Positions 13,600-27,180 of a stretch of 64,000 bases of DNA are shown one piece after another. The position numbers and the translations under genes are program-made. Origin of the DNA: Apis mellifera (lineage: Eukaryota; Arthropoda; Insecta; Hymenoptera; Apidae). The stretch lies in the NCBI RefSeq assembly GCF_003254395.2, contig NC_037648.1, positions 15,190,330-15,254,329 of the forward strand, written 5' to 3'. A model generated the notes under the pieces. The model made no database searches. It was not told where the DNA came from and saw nothing but the letters and a program-made list of their open reading frames with translations. Each line of letters opens with the position of its first letter. The first letter of the stretch is position 1.

Positions 13600-13800
13600 A
13601 GCCGACACCGGCCGAGCGTGTGGCTCGCGATGCGGAGATACCCGACCGAACGTCGTACCGCTACGACACGAGTTCCGAGTCCTTTTTCCCCCACCAAACT
13701 TACTCACTCTCATCGTCACCCCTCTGCCCTCTCGACCACTCGCCCATCCACGATTTCTCGTCTCCTCGCCGTTCTGGTCCCCTTTGTATCTTCTGCTTAA
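13600..13800 (+). repeat. Duplicated CpG/pyrimidine module, copy A
   Basis: A 27-nt core at 13655-13681 (starts GTACCGCTACGACA, ends GAGTTCCGAGTC) matches 16619-16645 with one mismatch. Weaker similarity precedes it, and a pyrimidine-rich plus-strand tail follows in both copies. See copy B. Confidence 0.6.
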
Positions 13801-16574
13801 ACTCGTACACATCCTTCGGTATACAAGTTATATATGCACATATACATCGCAATATTTGTCCTACGATGAACTTCGATGCCACCGAACACCTATGCTGGAA
13901 TAAATACTATTTTTTTTTCTCATGGAAGATTTATCGCGTTTGATGATTATTGAAAAGGTGTGGAGTATAGGTTTGGTTAAATAAACGAGAGGGGAATTTT
14001 GAAATGATTCACGTTTCAATTTATGATTTTTCATATACACGTGTATCTCGAATCAACAAATTTTCACATCGCACGGGATGAATCTATATTTAAATCGCAA
14101 GAATTCAAGAATTTCTCGAAATTACTTGCGATCGAAAAGTTATCCTTTCGTCGAAATATTCGGAAAGAAAGCAAGTGATTTCCACGTTGAATACGAGCAC
14201 GCGGGCTGAACCAAATGAACCGTCCGACTGGTTAGGTGCTTTGCGTTTGATTTAATGGTAGATAGGAAGAGTACATTATACCGATGGCATACGAGGAATT
14301 TAGTAGATGTATGCGCGTGTAAGTACCGTAATGCGATATGATAATGCGCCGTGCGCTTTTGTACGAACGTCCACGTGAAATATTGTGGCGCGCGCGCGTG
14401 CACACAGCCATCCATCGTAGTATCGTATACAAACAGGAAAAAATTTTCTATTCACGTATCAAAATGTTAAACCTGTCCTTTACTCTTTTGTTTGGCAACG
14501 TCGTTTCGCCCAAGTTTAACCCATACTTATATCAGTTTTTAACAGCGAATTTTCGATTAATTCGATTTGTTCATTCATTGTCCGATTTTCGACACGTTTA
14601 CATACGATATTACATTTTTTTTAAACAATATTAAAATAGTAAATAAATATATTGAAAAATTATTTTATTTTTTATTTACAAAAATGTAATTGATAAAATT
14701 TGATATAATAAAATTAAGCATATTATTATATTTAATTTTTGAAAGTGAAAAATGTAACGACGAGTGTTTCGAATTTATTTTCTATTTTCTGTCACACATT
14801 AACCGTTCCTTTCCTTTCACCAGGTAAAAGTAAACAATTTTAATAATCCGTGTTTTATTTATTTATTTATTTATTTTTTCGGTTACACTATATATATATA
14901 TATGTATATATGTATATACGCGCACATTCGAATATAATGGAACTCAGATCTTCCCGCTTTTCTCGGCTTTGATGTAATCTAATGAGAGTATCCAGCAAGA
15001 ACTTGGCGACTGCCATCAACCGGTACCATCTACAGAACAGCAAAGGAGGGGTGATAGAGAACAGCGCGAGGGGAGGGGGAAAGAACGAGAGGGTTAAGAG
15101 CACTTTTGCGGCGAGTCGGAGATGCCCCGTGTGTGTTTTCTTGCCAGGTTTTAAAGAGGCCGTTACGTAAAAGCAACGAAGAAAAGACGACTCCTGTAGG
15201 ATGTCTTTTTCTCTTATTTTTCTTTTTTTCATTCGAGAAAATAAGACGCCCCTTACTTTCACTGAAAAATTGATCGTTTCGAGTTTACTTTTGGTTTTTT
15301 TTATTTTTCAAAAAATTCTTTCGTGAAACTTTTCTCATTGGGAAATTAGACGAAAAGGAATTAAGAAAAAAAAAATTTAATATTATCGGCATCGTATACA
15401 TCGTATCATTGATTCGAACATCTTACATAATTCAAGTGAAAAAAAGCACACGTGTAGAAATAGGTGATATGCAACTAAGGAGATTATCGATTGTTAATTA
15501 CGTAATGGACTGACGAAGACGAAACGTTTTACAAACTCGTTATTTACGGAGTTTACAATTTTCTGTTTCTGGTTGTACGCTCTCGCCCACTCATATGCAA
15601 ATTGTACACGATTATAGACGATATGCAACACGCACTACTGTACAGAAACAATTATTACGGAACAACGAGCAGAACATGTCGAATTATTCTACAATTATTA
15701 ATCGATATTCAAATTAAAATCTATGAATAGATTTTGTACTTTTACGACATAAGAAGTATGGTGTTTTTAGGTTAGTTTAATTATCATTATATAAATCATC
15801 TAATAATCATTTGAAAATTTCTATTAAGTATCATTTATATTAATCACTATTATTATTTGTTTTATTTGAATGCAAAAGTATATTGATAAAATACATATCA
15901 TACTGAATATTATTGATAATAAGTTAAAATATCGATACATTGAATCTAACCTTGATATTTCATTTATTGTACGATGTAGTCATCATCTATTGCGTAGTAA
16001 TATTTGTAATTCTGCCTTATTACAGTGTAAAAAGATCACGGATAATATAAAAATATAATGATAATACAAAGAAATATCTACATGTCAAGAGGATAGATTC
16101 GATCTGCTACATTGAACGGTCAACGACGTTTTGACTAGTGCGCATTCGTATCGCGCAACACGTGACTAAGCACCGAACCAGTCAGCCTAGCCGGTTGAGT
16201 GGGAAAGCCTTTTTCCTTGAGTTTCGTATACGAAATAATGACAGATAAGAGTATTGAAGAAGGTGTATAATTGTAACGTGATGCGAATTTATTAAAGAGT
16301 CTTTTTTTAATAAAAAGAAAAAGAAAATATTCAAAAAAAAATATATTGACAAATATACTTTTTAAAATTACCAAAATTTTATTGCATTTGTCAAATTCCG
16401 ACGAAATAAAATTTGAAAATAGATCAAATTTAAAAAACTATGCAGATGTAGATAACTATACAGATTTTCGAATTTTTCAAAAAACAAGTCATCTTCTTTG
16501 AAATTGTGTTTAATTCGAGATCAAGAAATTCGAGCTTGAGCAAGTGCAACTTCGTGCATTGGTCATGCGGTTAT

Positions 16575-16815
16575 TCAATTTCGTGGCAACGAGATATGCG
16601 GTGCCGAAGAGAAAACGAGTACCGCTACGACATGAGTTCCGAGTCGAGTCGTTTTCCCCTTCATGCGGTTTCCTCCCTTCCACTTCGACACCTGTCCCCT
16701 ACTCCGCCCCATCGATGCTTTCTATCCTTTTCTATCACCATTGCTCTTTCTCTCTTTCGACCATTAGTGTTGTTCTGCCATTACTATAGACCTTCTTTAC
16801 TCCTCGGTCATCTTT
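16575..16815 (+). repeat. Duplicated CpG/pyrimidine module, copy B
   Basis: This is the second copy of the core at 16619-16645, lying 2964 bp downstream of copy A. Both copies are followed by TTTTCCCC and a long C/T tract. In one shared frame the copies read YRYDTSSES and YRYDMSSES, but a second shared frame is also open, so translation is not proven. Alternative untranslated first exons or paired enhancers are possible. Confidence 0.6.
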
Positions 16816-18240
16816 CGTACACTGCAATTTTTATTGGTTAACGGCCAAGTATAGCTAAACATAAAAATCAAACTTCATGGAAATTCTTGTTTCCACTTAT
16901 TTTTTTTTCTTCAAATTTTCGAATAGAATGAAATAATAATCAATTTTATTGTTACGCGTTATCATATGTTTTATTTTTTTTTTAAGAGAATATTATGATT
17001 ATTCGTGAAAAAGAAATTTGTCAAAAATCAGAGGATTTTGCAGTGAAAAGAAACAAATTATTAATCGACTATTAATACACCAATGGAGACAATCGGTTCT
17101 AAAGTTGAAAAATAGAGATCTTTTTCTCCTTTTAGCTAGAACAATCTCGGAAATCTTTGATGGCTCGTGTTTGTTCAATTATAAGACAGCCGGAGTACAA
17201 CGCTCCCAACAGCTCCTCGCTACGAACGAGTCCTGATTCGCGTTTTTCCACTCCTCCCGATGCACACATATTCGCCCCTCCCTTTTGCGCACGTGTACAA
17301 ACCACACTATAGCGCGATCGTACTCATTTCACGCAACTTTTTTAACCATATGTTTTTATAAATGTTTTTCGAATCCCACGAAAAATTTTTCTACTTGATA
17401 TATTACATTATATTATCTATGAAGATATTTAATAATAAATAATGCCTAGAAAAACAAACTTCAATTTTTCAAATGAAATAGATCGAATAATATGAATAAC
17501 GAATAAGAATTTTGAAAATAACTTTCTTAAATAACTTTCGAATATTAAACGCAACGGTAAATGTAAAAAGTTTAAATTAGAATTACAGGTTGATCGGTTA
17601 AAAAAATTAAAATTCATGGAACGAAATAAATGATAAAAGTTAAATTTCCAATCTATATTTTGAATTATCTATCTATTGAAATATTATATTACAATTAATA
17701 CATTAAATTACAATACATTAAATTTTCATTGTTATAATCGCAAACATCGAATAACAGATAATTCAAAACAATGGATTATATAAAAAAAAATCGTCGATAA
17801 ATTGATATTCAATAATATTACGCAAGAGAATTAACCGAAATGGTTTGAACACAAATTATTGAAATCCGAAAATAAAAATAGGAATTTTTTTCTCGAACGA
17901 AAGAAAGAAGATTCGGTATATTTTAAAGAGGGACGAGGGACTACTCAACTCTTCTATCCTCGTTGTTAGTTTATTCATCTTCGTTCCTCTCTCGTTGCTG
18001 CCGAGCACTTCTCTCTATTCGAGACGCTCGATATTTTAATTCTTGCCGATCGACCAGCTCTCTTGTGAACTACCTTCGTCCATGAATATCGTTCTCGCTC
18101 GAAAGACGCGCCGGAAATATGGAATATCGATGACACTTCAAGGCAAATAATTTGTGTGAAATCAGATAGATGAGTTGAAGAACTCCTACCGGAATTATTT
18201 CTTCGTGGATTTAGTTAATTAATAAATAAATAAACAAACA

Positions 18241-18522
18241 ATTGAAATTCATTTTTCTCATATTTTAATTTGTTAAAGAATTGAAATTTAATAAAAAATC
18301 AAAACGTAAAATATATAAACAAAAAATTCTAAATTTATCATATCTTATTATCAAAAAATTATATTAAAATAGAAAAATAAATAAACAATTGAAATTCATT
18401 TTTCTTATATTTTAATTTGTTAAAGAATTGAAATTTAATAAAAAATCAAAACGTAAAATATGTAACCAAAAAATTCTAAATTTATCATATCTTATTATCA
18501 AAAAATTATATTAAAATAGAAA
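18241..18522 (+). repeat. Tandem duplication, 147-bp period
   Basis: Two near-identical AT-rich copies start with ATTGAAATTCATTTTTCT at 18241 and 18388. They differ by only a few substitutions, so the duplication is recent. Confidence 0.85.
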
Positions 18523-21419
18523 TTATTATAGAATCGAATATTTGTGATAATTGTAACAAATGTGATGTATATATCGTTAAAATGATCAAATGATTCAAAT
18601 GAAATTCGAATATATTTTAAATGCTCGTTTTTAAAATAGATATTTGAGGGAGAATGAAAGAAAGATGAGTTCGTGTGGTTCACGTTGCTCCACTTCATCT
18701 CTCGAACTTTGTCATTTTTCTCTTTCTTTGCTCTTATTTTTCAAACAGAAAAAAAAAATCTTTTCTTCTGAATTCATTTATCATTTTTCTTTGTTGGATT
18801 GTCACATAGTAATTTTTTTACCTCATTTTCATTCTAACTTTATGTACTTTTTCTATAAGTGTCCTTTTGTCACCAATTATGATTTTTCTCTTAAAGGAAT
18901 TTTTATTTTTCTCATTAGATTTAATTTTCTTTCTTGCTATACTTCTTTTCTACAGTACATATTTTTGTTATTTTAATTAGTAATACAAATATAATATTAT
19001 ATATACAATAATATTTTTCTTTTATCAAATGATCAGATTATTTCACTTTTTTGTTTACTTTATTTTCTTCTCTTTCTTATTATTATTATTAATATATTTA
19101 CTCTTTTGTCTCGCTCACTTCATCGTCAGACATTCTTCTCGTTCTGTTTTTCTATCTCTTCCTTTCTCTTATTCATCGATTCAGTTTCTGAACACCGACT
19201 GTACCATCTTTCTCGCTCTCTTTACAGTTCACATCCATTCTTCGCTTATAGATTCTCTACTTTCGTCTTTGTCCCGCTTTTATTCGTCCGTCTTTTTCTT
19301 CACTGTTGCCAGAGACGAATACATGGACATGTAGTTATAAGCACCTACACATTCTCAGCGCGTCATTGTAGACCAGTGAACAGCCGGCTCAACCGAGGAC
19401 GAGACGACCGATCGATTTTTATGGTGTTTCAAAATTCTCTATGCCTAGTTTCTTCTCGGAAACTTAACCGTTTATGTTGACTTGTCGATATGACCTTTTT
19501 ATTCACCTTCATATTTATTTGATCTTATATATTTTTATTGATCTCCATGGATTTTAAGGTTATATATATATATATATATTATATATTTTATATTTTATAA
19601 TGAGAATTATTATTTCTATATTGGTCAAAAGTTAAATAATAATGAAAAAAAATTAATGCAGAGAGAGATCATCTATTCTCTGAACAATAAATCCTTCAAA
19701 TTTTCATCGAATCTTTGAAAAATCATTAACCTTTTAACTAATCTGATTAACATTGAGTGATTTCTCTATGGAGCCTTTATTGAAATAAGATTAATAATTT
19801 TCTCGAGTTCATATTGAAACTTGACTTATGGTTTTGCTTAATGGATATAAAGAGTTAAAATTATTTTAAAATTTTTGCTGATGAATGAAATATATAATAT
19901 ATTAATAATACATGGTAAATTACTATTTACAATAATGTATAAATATAAAATAATTAAATGCATTTTCTATCAAAGATTATTGCATTAATGATTTTCAATA
20001 GAATCTCGATTCCTCTCTATATATTAATCCCTATTTTCTATCTCAGTTATTAATCTCTTTTATTGATGCAAAGTTCGGACCTTTCGAGAACTTTCCAAGC
20101 TCTCTAGTTTATTTTACTACTAATCATAAATTTTCGATTCATTTAAATTCCTTCTTTTTCTAAAAACCTGATTTTTCCTTTAAATAATTAATATTTTTTT
20201 TTAGTATTATAAATTTAATAATATTTAAGTATTAAGAATCAATTGAAAAAAATGACAAGTGATCAATACTTATTTCGTAGAACCTATGCACATACTATAC
20301 TATAGCTTTCAAGTAAAGACCTTGTAGGTATCGTATCCTGAGGATTCGAAATCTGATCTCGCTATACTCCGTAGGAACACAAGATTTGTGGAAGTGTACA
20401 TAGCATAGTAAGAGAGACTGTATATATATATATATATTGTACGTCTTCTTCCAAATCGATAAACTGACATTTTGAAAATATTAGTCGTTTTTTCACGTAC
20501 ATTTATCACTCTTATAAACATTCAGATGATTTTTTAAAAAATTAATCATTTGTTTCTATGAATTTCTTTTAAATTAATAAATGTATAATAATTGAATAAA
20601 TAATTTATTTTTAACGTAAATGAATTTTCGAGAGAACAAAGAAATTTAGAGAATTAAAGATCATTCACAAAGCAATTCATTAAATAATTAATATATTATA
20701 TAATATATATATATATATATATATAATGGAAAAAAAAGAAAAAAATTTTACTTTCCATCGGAGACGTTCGATCTTAAAACGAATTGTGTTAAGCGACCCT
20801 TACCTTTCTAGTTTGACTTTCACTAATGTTATAGCTATTAAAGATTCGAAGGATCAGAAAGAACGTGGTTTTTAAAGCATAATGATAATAATTTCGAATA
20901 TTCGATATCGAGCGGTGACTCGTTAATTTCAGCGAACACAATCGATAAGTAATTGAAACATTTTATTAACTCTATCGCGTCACCGTGAATTCCGCGGAAG
21001 TATCGATTAAAACACAGATTCTACGCTTGTTGTGTTTAAACAAGCCCAAAAATCGTATTGAAACATAAATATAAAAAAACGTAAAAATTGTATGTTTAAC
21101 ATTCCACATTAATTTTTCGATAGAGGACAAAATATGAATTAGAATAATAAATGAATAAAGGAAAAAAATTAAAATCAAATTGGTTATTTTTCTAAATTGA
21201 CGAAATTTGATTGGGCGAAATCAACTGGGACGAGTTCATTAAAACTTGACGCGGAATCGAGCGTAAAACAGCTAGCGAATCAAAAGAGGTTAAGGACCTC
21301 CCTTTTTCCCGCTCTTTTCTCGTTTCGAAGGCGACTTTTAAAGGCTAGTTTGGCCCCGGTAATCGGATTATTTTGGTGTGGCGCGTAAAACACGTTCGTT
21401 ATCGGAAGAGGTTGTGAAG

Positions 21420-21620
21420 GGGGACACGATACGACTACACACCGCAGTGTGTTTACACGCGGGAAACGACACTACCTACTACTAGGCAGTATGTAAGTAA
21501 GTACCTACACAACCAACGAAGATAGAACGAGAACGACGCCGCCGCCGTCGACGATAGGCGGCGCTGTCGGCACCGCCAGCTTTTCACAGTTAGTCGCGCC
21601 ATGCCAGAAGATCGATCAGT
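21420..21620. promoter_or_regulatory. CpG patch, possible promoter
   Basis: GC-rich sequence with GCCGCCGCCGTCGACG near 21539-21554 and GGCGGCGCTGTCGG soon after. It ends in CACAGTTAGTCGCGCCATG, which reads like a start-site region, but the ATG near 21601 opens only a short frame. Confidence 0.3.
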
Positions 21621-24280
21621 ATGGATGGTCTCATGCTTGATATGCTATTGAGTTCGTATTATTTATGAATCACGATAACGGAATTGCATCGTTTTATTTT
21701 CTGCGAACGTGTTTAATTTATAGAAAATCTATCATGAATTAACTTTTGAAGATTTTAGAAATTGAAATTATAGAGGATCTCTAGAGATTTTATTCATTAT
21801 GGATAGATTATATTATTTTAAATTTAATATATTCTATCATGATGTTATTCATGAAATTAATCATTTCACTTTTAAAATTATATAAATAAGCATTGTTGTA
21901 AAGATTGAAAAATACATATAATCGAAAATAACTTGTGAAAAAAAAATTCGATTCTGATAACTCGAAATTTTTTGATAGATTAGGTCTTAAAATATCTTAC
22001 GAATCGCGATACGTACATATGTTCATTTAATTTTTTTTTTTTCGTTTCTTTGTTTCAATTTAAGATTAGATTCAATTCAAGAGATAATAAAAATGATAAT
22101 TTTTTTCCTTTGTTAAAAATTTTATATAAAATGTATTATTTACACATTCATCAAAGTGACTTTTCAAAAGAGTTTTATTAATTATAAATAATATATAAAT
22201 ATATAACAAGCGATTATTTATTTTATAACACGATATATAAATATCACAGTTGTCCTCTAATGAAAATGGTCGTACACAAGTAAAAAGCCGTTCTTCGTGT
22301 CGCCACTCCGACTTTTCTTTTCTTTTCTTTTCTTTTCTCTTCTCTCTCCTTACTCCCTCCCTTCTCTTCGTCACTCGGCATTTCCCCTCAATCTCCTAAC
22401 TCCATCAACTTTTCTAGGGATCTAACGGATAATGTATAACTTTCATTCCTAAACTATACAAGCTAACCTATACACTTCTCGCGCAGACTCGTAAGTTTTA
22501 ACAAACGATAACTTTATTTCCAGTGATTGTGTGAAACATTTACATTTTTTTTTTTTCATTTTCTTTCTCGACAAAGATATTTATAAATGGAAACGAGATG
22601 TAATGAGATTATAATTACGAATATGGAATATGCAATATATAATTGTTAAAAAATTATAAAAACAATTTTACGAGAAAAAAAAACAATTGTGAGAAATAAA
22701 ATATCATTCGGTCTTTATTAAGATTAAAAAAAAATATATATATATCGATTAAGAATAAAACAATAAGATATTCGATTCTGTGATGAGAGGTTAGTTTCGT
22801 CCGGCATGGACGGAAAGAAGTGAAAGTTAATTTTTAAACAGGCTGTTACAAAAGCATAATTGCATAGTTAGCCAATCAGGCGATCATTGTTTTGAACGAA
22901 ATGATAGATGCCATCAAACTATCATTAAAGTTGCGATTATGTAAGCGAATAATATTGAGTATCGAAACGGTTTGCATCTTTCTTGCGAATAAACCTGTAT
23001 ATATATATATATATATATGTGTGTGCTACCACTGATCGCGCGTTATTAATACATATCGAAGAACGTGTGCCAACGATCATGATTTATTATCGGTCAACCA
23101 CTACCATTTATGCATATTCTATCGAGATTAACTTCTTCATTGGAACGCATTTATCATTTATACGGATCATAATTATTAGAGATTTTTTTCCAATTATTTA
23201 AGAAAAATTATATTTTCATATATTTTATCGTTTATAACGTTAAACATTAAAATATTAAAATATGTTTTTTCTTTGCATGGTTATAAATATTACGAGCCGG
23301 ATTTCCTCGATTCCACGAATATTATCGATTAATATTATGAAAGCATTGAAACGTAAGTTACAAATATTTCATCACGGTGGTGTTATATTATAAATCGACA
23401 TTTTCTATTAGATACAAAGTGTTGCAGTAGTTCGAAAAATGACGGTATACGGTTCAATGCATCAAAGCAGAGCAATCGTTTGTCGAATGAGTGGTATACT
23501 CTCGTCTTTATTTTCAGTAGCAGCGCTGGTTATTTTTAGATAGGTTTGGTCACCTTCGAAAGCGTTCTCTCTCATCGAACACTATGTATATTCGACATAT
23601 TGATATTCTAACCTTACTTCGTACTTTATACGATTGTTCAAACTTTAAACTGTGTTAATCTATATTTTTAATAAATCTATTTATTATTAATATTTATTAT
23701 TAATATAACAAAAGAATGTAATTTTCAATTTCTCATGATTTGTTGTAAACTCGTATCCTATTATTTCATTTATACTTCTACGTACAATTCGAAGGAAATT
23801 ATCGAGACAAAAGTCAATTTTCCCAGCGTATGTCAAAGAAATGAACCTGTTCTTTTATTAGCGAGCACTCGTGGCGGCGGCAAGCGTAACTATTAGTTAG
23901 AGTACACGAATATGACTTTCGTATCCTTTTCCCGTGACTACAATGTAGTTGGTGGTACGATCGACGGCGATGATAACAGTATTTACAGAATCTTCTTATC
24001 TTCGCAAGCTTCCGCAACGTCCGTGTTTCTTTCATTAATTTACACGCAAAATTTGTTAACCTTCTGTTTATGTTGCTCGACGCGGATTAGCAAGATTTTC
24101 TACTTCTATTTTAACCTTTACGACCAATAAGCGCCATTACGACCACATCCATTCGTCGAGCTTTCCAAATGTTTGCGATAAATGTGTTTTCGCGTTTCTT
24201 ATTTTTTTTTCCTTTTTCGAAGAATAAAATTCAATAAAAATTCAAAGAAGAATTAAAAAAAAGAATTCTATTCCATTAAA

Positions 24281-24468
24281 TTATTTCGTATCATCAACGA
24301 ACGAATTATTTTCGTCTTTCTTGGCAATGTCCTTACCATCTATCGGTACATCATTAGCTATTCTTCGACATTCTATTCGTTTTAACAAATAAACTATTTC
24401 ATTTTTAAACGAAATGATAATAACTTTGTCAAGTACAATATCGTATTTTTCTTCACAATTGTCCATTT
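24281..24468 (-). other. Candidate terminal exon or small ORF
   Basis: On the minus strand a T-rich acceptor (tatttgtag) at 24471-24469 is followed by a frame open to TAA at 24281. It starts EMDNCEEKYDIVLDKVI and ends in a charged tail, KKDENNSFVDDTK. Codon position 1 is strongly purine-biased, which is typical of real coding sequence. The same frame is open upstream to an ATG at 24520 and beyond, across a TA microsatellite, so a small intronless ORF is the alternative. No family is recognised and no poly(A) signal is obvious after the stop. Confidence 0.2.
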
Positions 24469-26689
24469 CTACAAATATATATATATATTTCACGTTGTAA
24501 TCTACAAGAATACTATCCATCCAACAAACATCGACTCTAGTTTCGCCATATCCAATTTACGGAGGAACGTTCGTTTATTTTCGAATGTAATGCTTTCCGA
24601 TGAAATTCAAATCGGAATCTAGAAAACGCTACGAGAGAAATTCACAAGCGCCACCGTCGACCATCTTTTCAATGCGCAATTTTCGAAGAAACGTGAACAC
24701 TCGACAACGCATCTGGAGTGAAATCGGCGTGTGGCGAAAAATAGCGCATTTAATTATAGGTTAAACGCGAGATTCCGCAGAGCGGTTGTTTAAATAGCTA
24801 CATATTTGACGTCGGGCAACACTTTTTTCAAAATTTCGTACTTGATGAAAACATAATCTATCCATCATTTTCATCAAAGTACAAAGTATCGTTAAAATTG
24901 ATAAAAATTACAAGAATTATTTATAATGATAATAAAAAAAAAATTTTTTAATCAATCCGTTTCAATGATCGAAGGTATAATTTAGATAAAGTGGAATTTA
25001 ACATAAACAATTGATATTGAACAAAGAATCGCTTAAATAATTATAAATACATTAAATCTCGATTTCAAAAGCTTGTCCATTTATCGACGCGTCTTTTCCT
25101 TGTTTCTGTTTTCGATCTTATCGACTGACATCATAACTCGCGGGACAATGAAAACAATGTGGTTGGGTGAATAATCCTCCTTCGTACTCCTCTAGGCGTC
25201 TAATTGTAAGGGAGAAGTGAAGTGCGACGAAGATAGAATTCTATAGCACGGCGCAAGCGTTAAACAAGGATGGGACGACACGAATCGCGCAATCGTTTGC
25301 CGAGACATTGTTAATCATACGCATACCTGTCTACTTAGAGAATTCGAAACCAAGTATGGCGAGACCTTGCATTATCCAAATTGATAATTTTGCAGCGTTT
25401 TTTTTTTATCGCAATGATCATTTGTTATAATTATTTATTTTCGAAATATTAAGCGTATTATGATTAATTTTCAGAATCTAAAAAAATTAATTATACAAAT
25501 AAAAAATCTTAAAAAAATCAATGGAAATTTTCAACTTGGAATATCTTTATTATTAATCATATTTATTCATTGTTGCAATTTTACGTTGAATCTAACGTAA
25601 AAATGTAACATATTTCTGCATTATTAATAAAAGTTTGTAGTTATGTACGATGTTGTACAATCTTGTCATAGCAAAAGATTGCTCGCAACACGTCGTTGAT
25701 AGGAGCATTCAACTCGCGATAAGATAATGTTCGTGATTAATCGCCTCAAATCCAATCTGTAGAGTCATTCGAGCTTGACAATCTGCGAACTGCATGATGA
25801 TCAAACATAGTTGCCTATTGAAATATATGAACGAAATATATTCAAATGGAGATATTTTATGATTGTTGAAATTGTATACTTAAAAAATAAAAATTAAAAT
25901 TAAAATAATTTTTAGATTTTGTAGCATTTAATATAGCAAAAATTATATAACGATTATATCATTATAATTAGAATTATCATGTTTATAGATTATAGAATTT
26001 GTGTAATTATTGTGTAAATATCAGTTGAGAGATTAATTTGAAAATAGTTTGGTCGATTCTTTCTCGACAAAAATATAAATGTATATACAATAGGATTGTT
26101 TTCTCCCTCCTCGATTATTGTGGTCAGTGTGCTCGTGACACGTGCGCGAGTGCACGGCTGGAAGGAATACGCATGCGCACATCGTGTGATGTCATTGGAC
26201 GACGAATACACTAGGTCTTGCGACACGTTTTCTCTTCAGAACTTGGAATCATGATTTTATGTTTCCTCGGTCGATTAGGATTTTTTTTTGCAAGATTAAT
26301 TATTTACCTCAAACTTCTTTTCTTCACGCTATTTTGTAGTATCTTTACTTATATTACACAGTACATTATATAGATATATTACAGAGCATCTGATGTAACG
26401 TATCGTTAAAACGAAGATAAAACACGATGTAATCAATTGGTTTTAACAAAATTGGTATTTATATTAAAACATAAAGAGATCGACATTTTGAAAGCAAATG
26501 AGGTTGAACGTTGAATGAATTGTGGTTTGAATTTTAATCTTTCGTATAATGTTTGTTCGAGCTCGTGAAAGTTTAAACGATTGACTGCGTTTCTTTCTGC
26601 GGATATTATGGATAACAAAAGCATCGAAAAAAGAAAAAAATATTCAAGTAGATTGGAAAACAGAATCCAGATACGACTAGAGGGGTTAG

Positions 26690-27180
26690 AAGCATTGTCC
26701 ACCTGTCCGTCTCCATTCCCTGCTCGGCCACAAGGCGCCTGCGTGACGTCACACGAGGAAACAGCTGGTCGTTCCTTTCCTATACACGTATATCTCCTTC
26801 TTCTTCTATCTCTTTTTTTCTTTCTCTCTTATTATATTCCTTTTCTCTCTCTCTTATTTTCGCTCTTTCTTTCGTTTCTTGCTCGAATATCTCGTCTCTC
26901 TTCTTTCTTTATGCTATGCTAACTCAGTCGAATGTCTCTCTTCTTCTTCTTGAACGTCATCTTACTCTCTCTTGAGCAATAGGGATTCCTTTCACTCGCC
27001 TTCTTACTCGCACTTGTTTGATCTTGAGACTTTTTCATTTGTTCACTCATTTACTCGTCTTGCTCGCTCATCGATTTCAAGGATCTCTCACTTACTTAGA
27101 CTTCCCGCTCATTCGTCTAGTTCATCTTTCCATATATTTATACGTATTTGGCCTCTCACTGATTTATGACAAAGATGTCT
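26690..27180 (+). promoter_or_regulatory. CRE patch followed by pyrimidine tract
   Basis: TGACGTCA lies at 26744-26751 in a CpG-rich context (ggcgcctgcgtgacgtcaca). It is followed by about 400 nt dominated by C and T on the plus strand, starting near 26780. Confidence 0.35.

Larger units (their letters stand above)
13201..17340. other. CpG/pyrimidine patchwork without supported genes
   Basis: This is the most GC-rich part of the left half. TG-type and TA runs occur at 13250-13280. CpG patches lie at 13545-13800, 14340-14415, 16550-16810 and 17170-17330. A GGGG/AGGG purine run is at 15035-15100. Long open frames here (up to 139 codons) coincide with pyrimidine or purine tracts and differ between strands, so I do not call them genes. 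A POU-octamer-like ATGCAAAT is near 15595. Confidence 0.5.
17341..24280. other. AT-rich non-genic stretch
   Basis: No supported gene. It contains a local tandem duplication (18241-18522), a 600-bp pyrimidine-rich stretch (18690-19310), a CpG patch at 21420-21620 with GCC/GCG triplets, a TTTTC microsatellite (about 22314-22336) and TA runs at 19561-19580 and 20700-20725. A plus-strand frame at 23912-24130 (MTFVSFSRDYNVVGGTIDGD) is open for 72 codons but ends in an AT-rich hydrophobic tail with no supporting signal. Confidence 0.6.

Noticed and set aside
13411..13943. Frames of 133 and 139 codons
   Set aside because: Opposite strands open over the same CpG/pyrimidine patch; the shared core with 16.6 kb is explained at DNA level.
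26433..26702. 89-codon minus frame with a hydrophobic segment resembling a signal peptide
   Set aside because: The start is not ATG at the frame's edge, and the hydrophobic run comes from T-rich DNA; no supporting signal.
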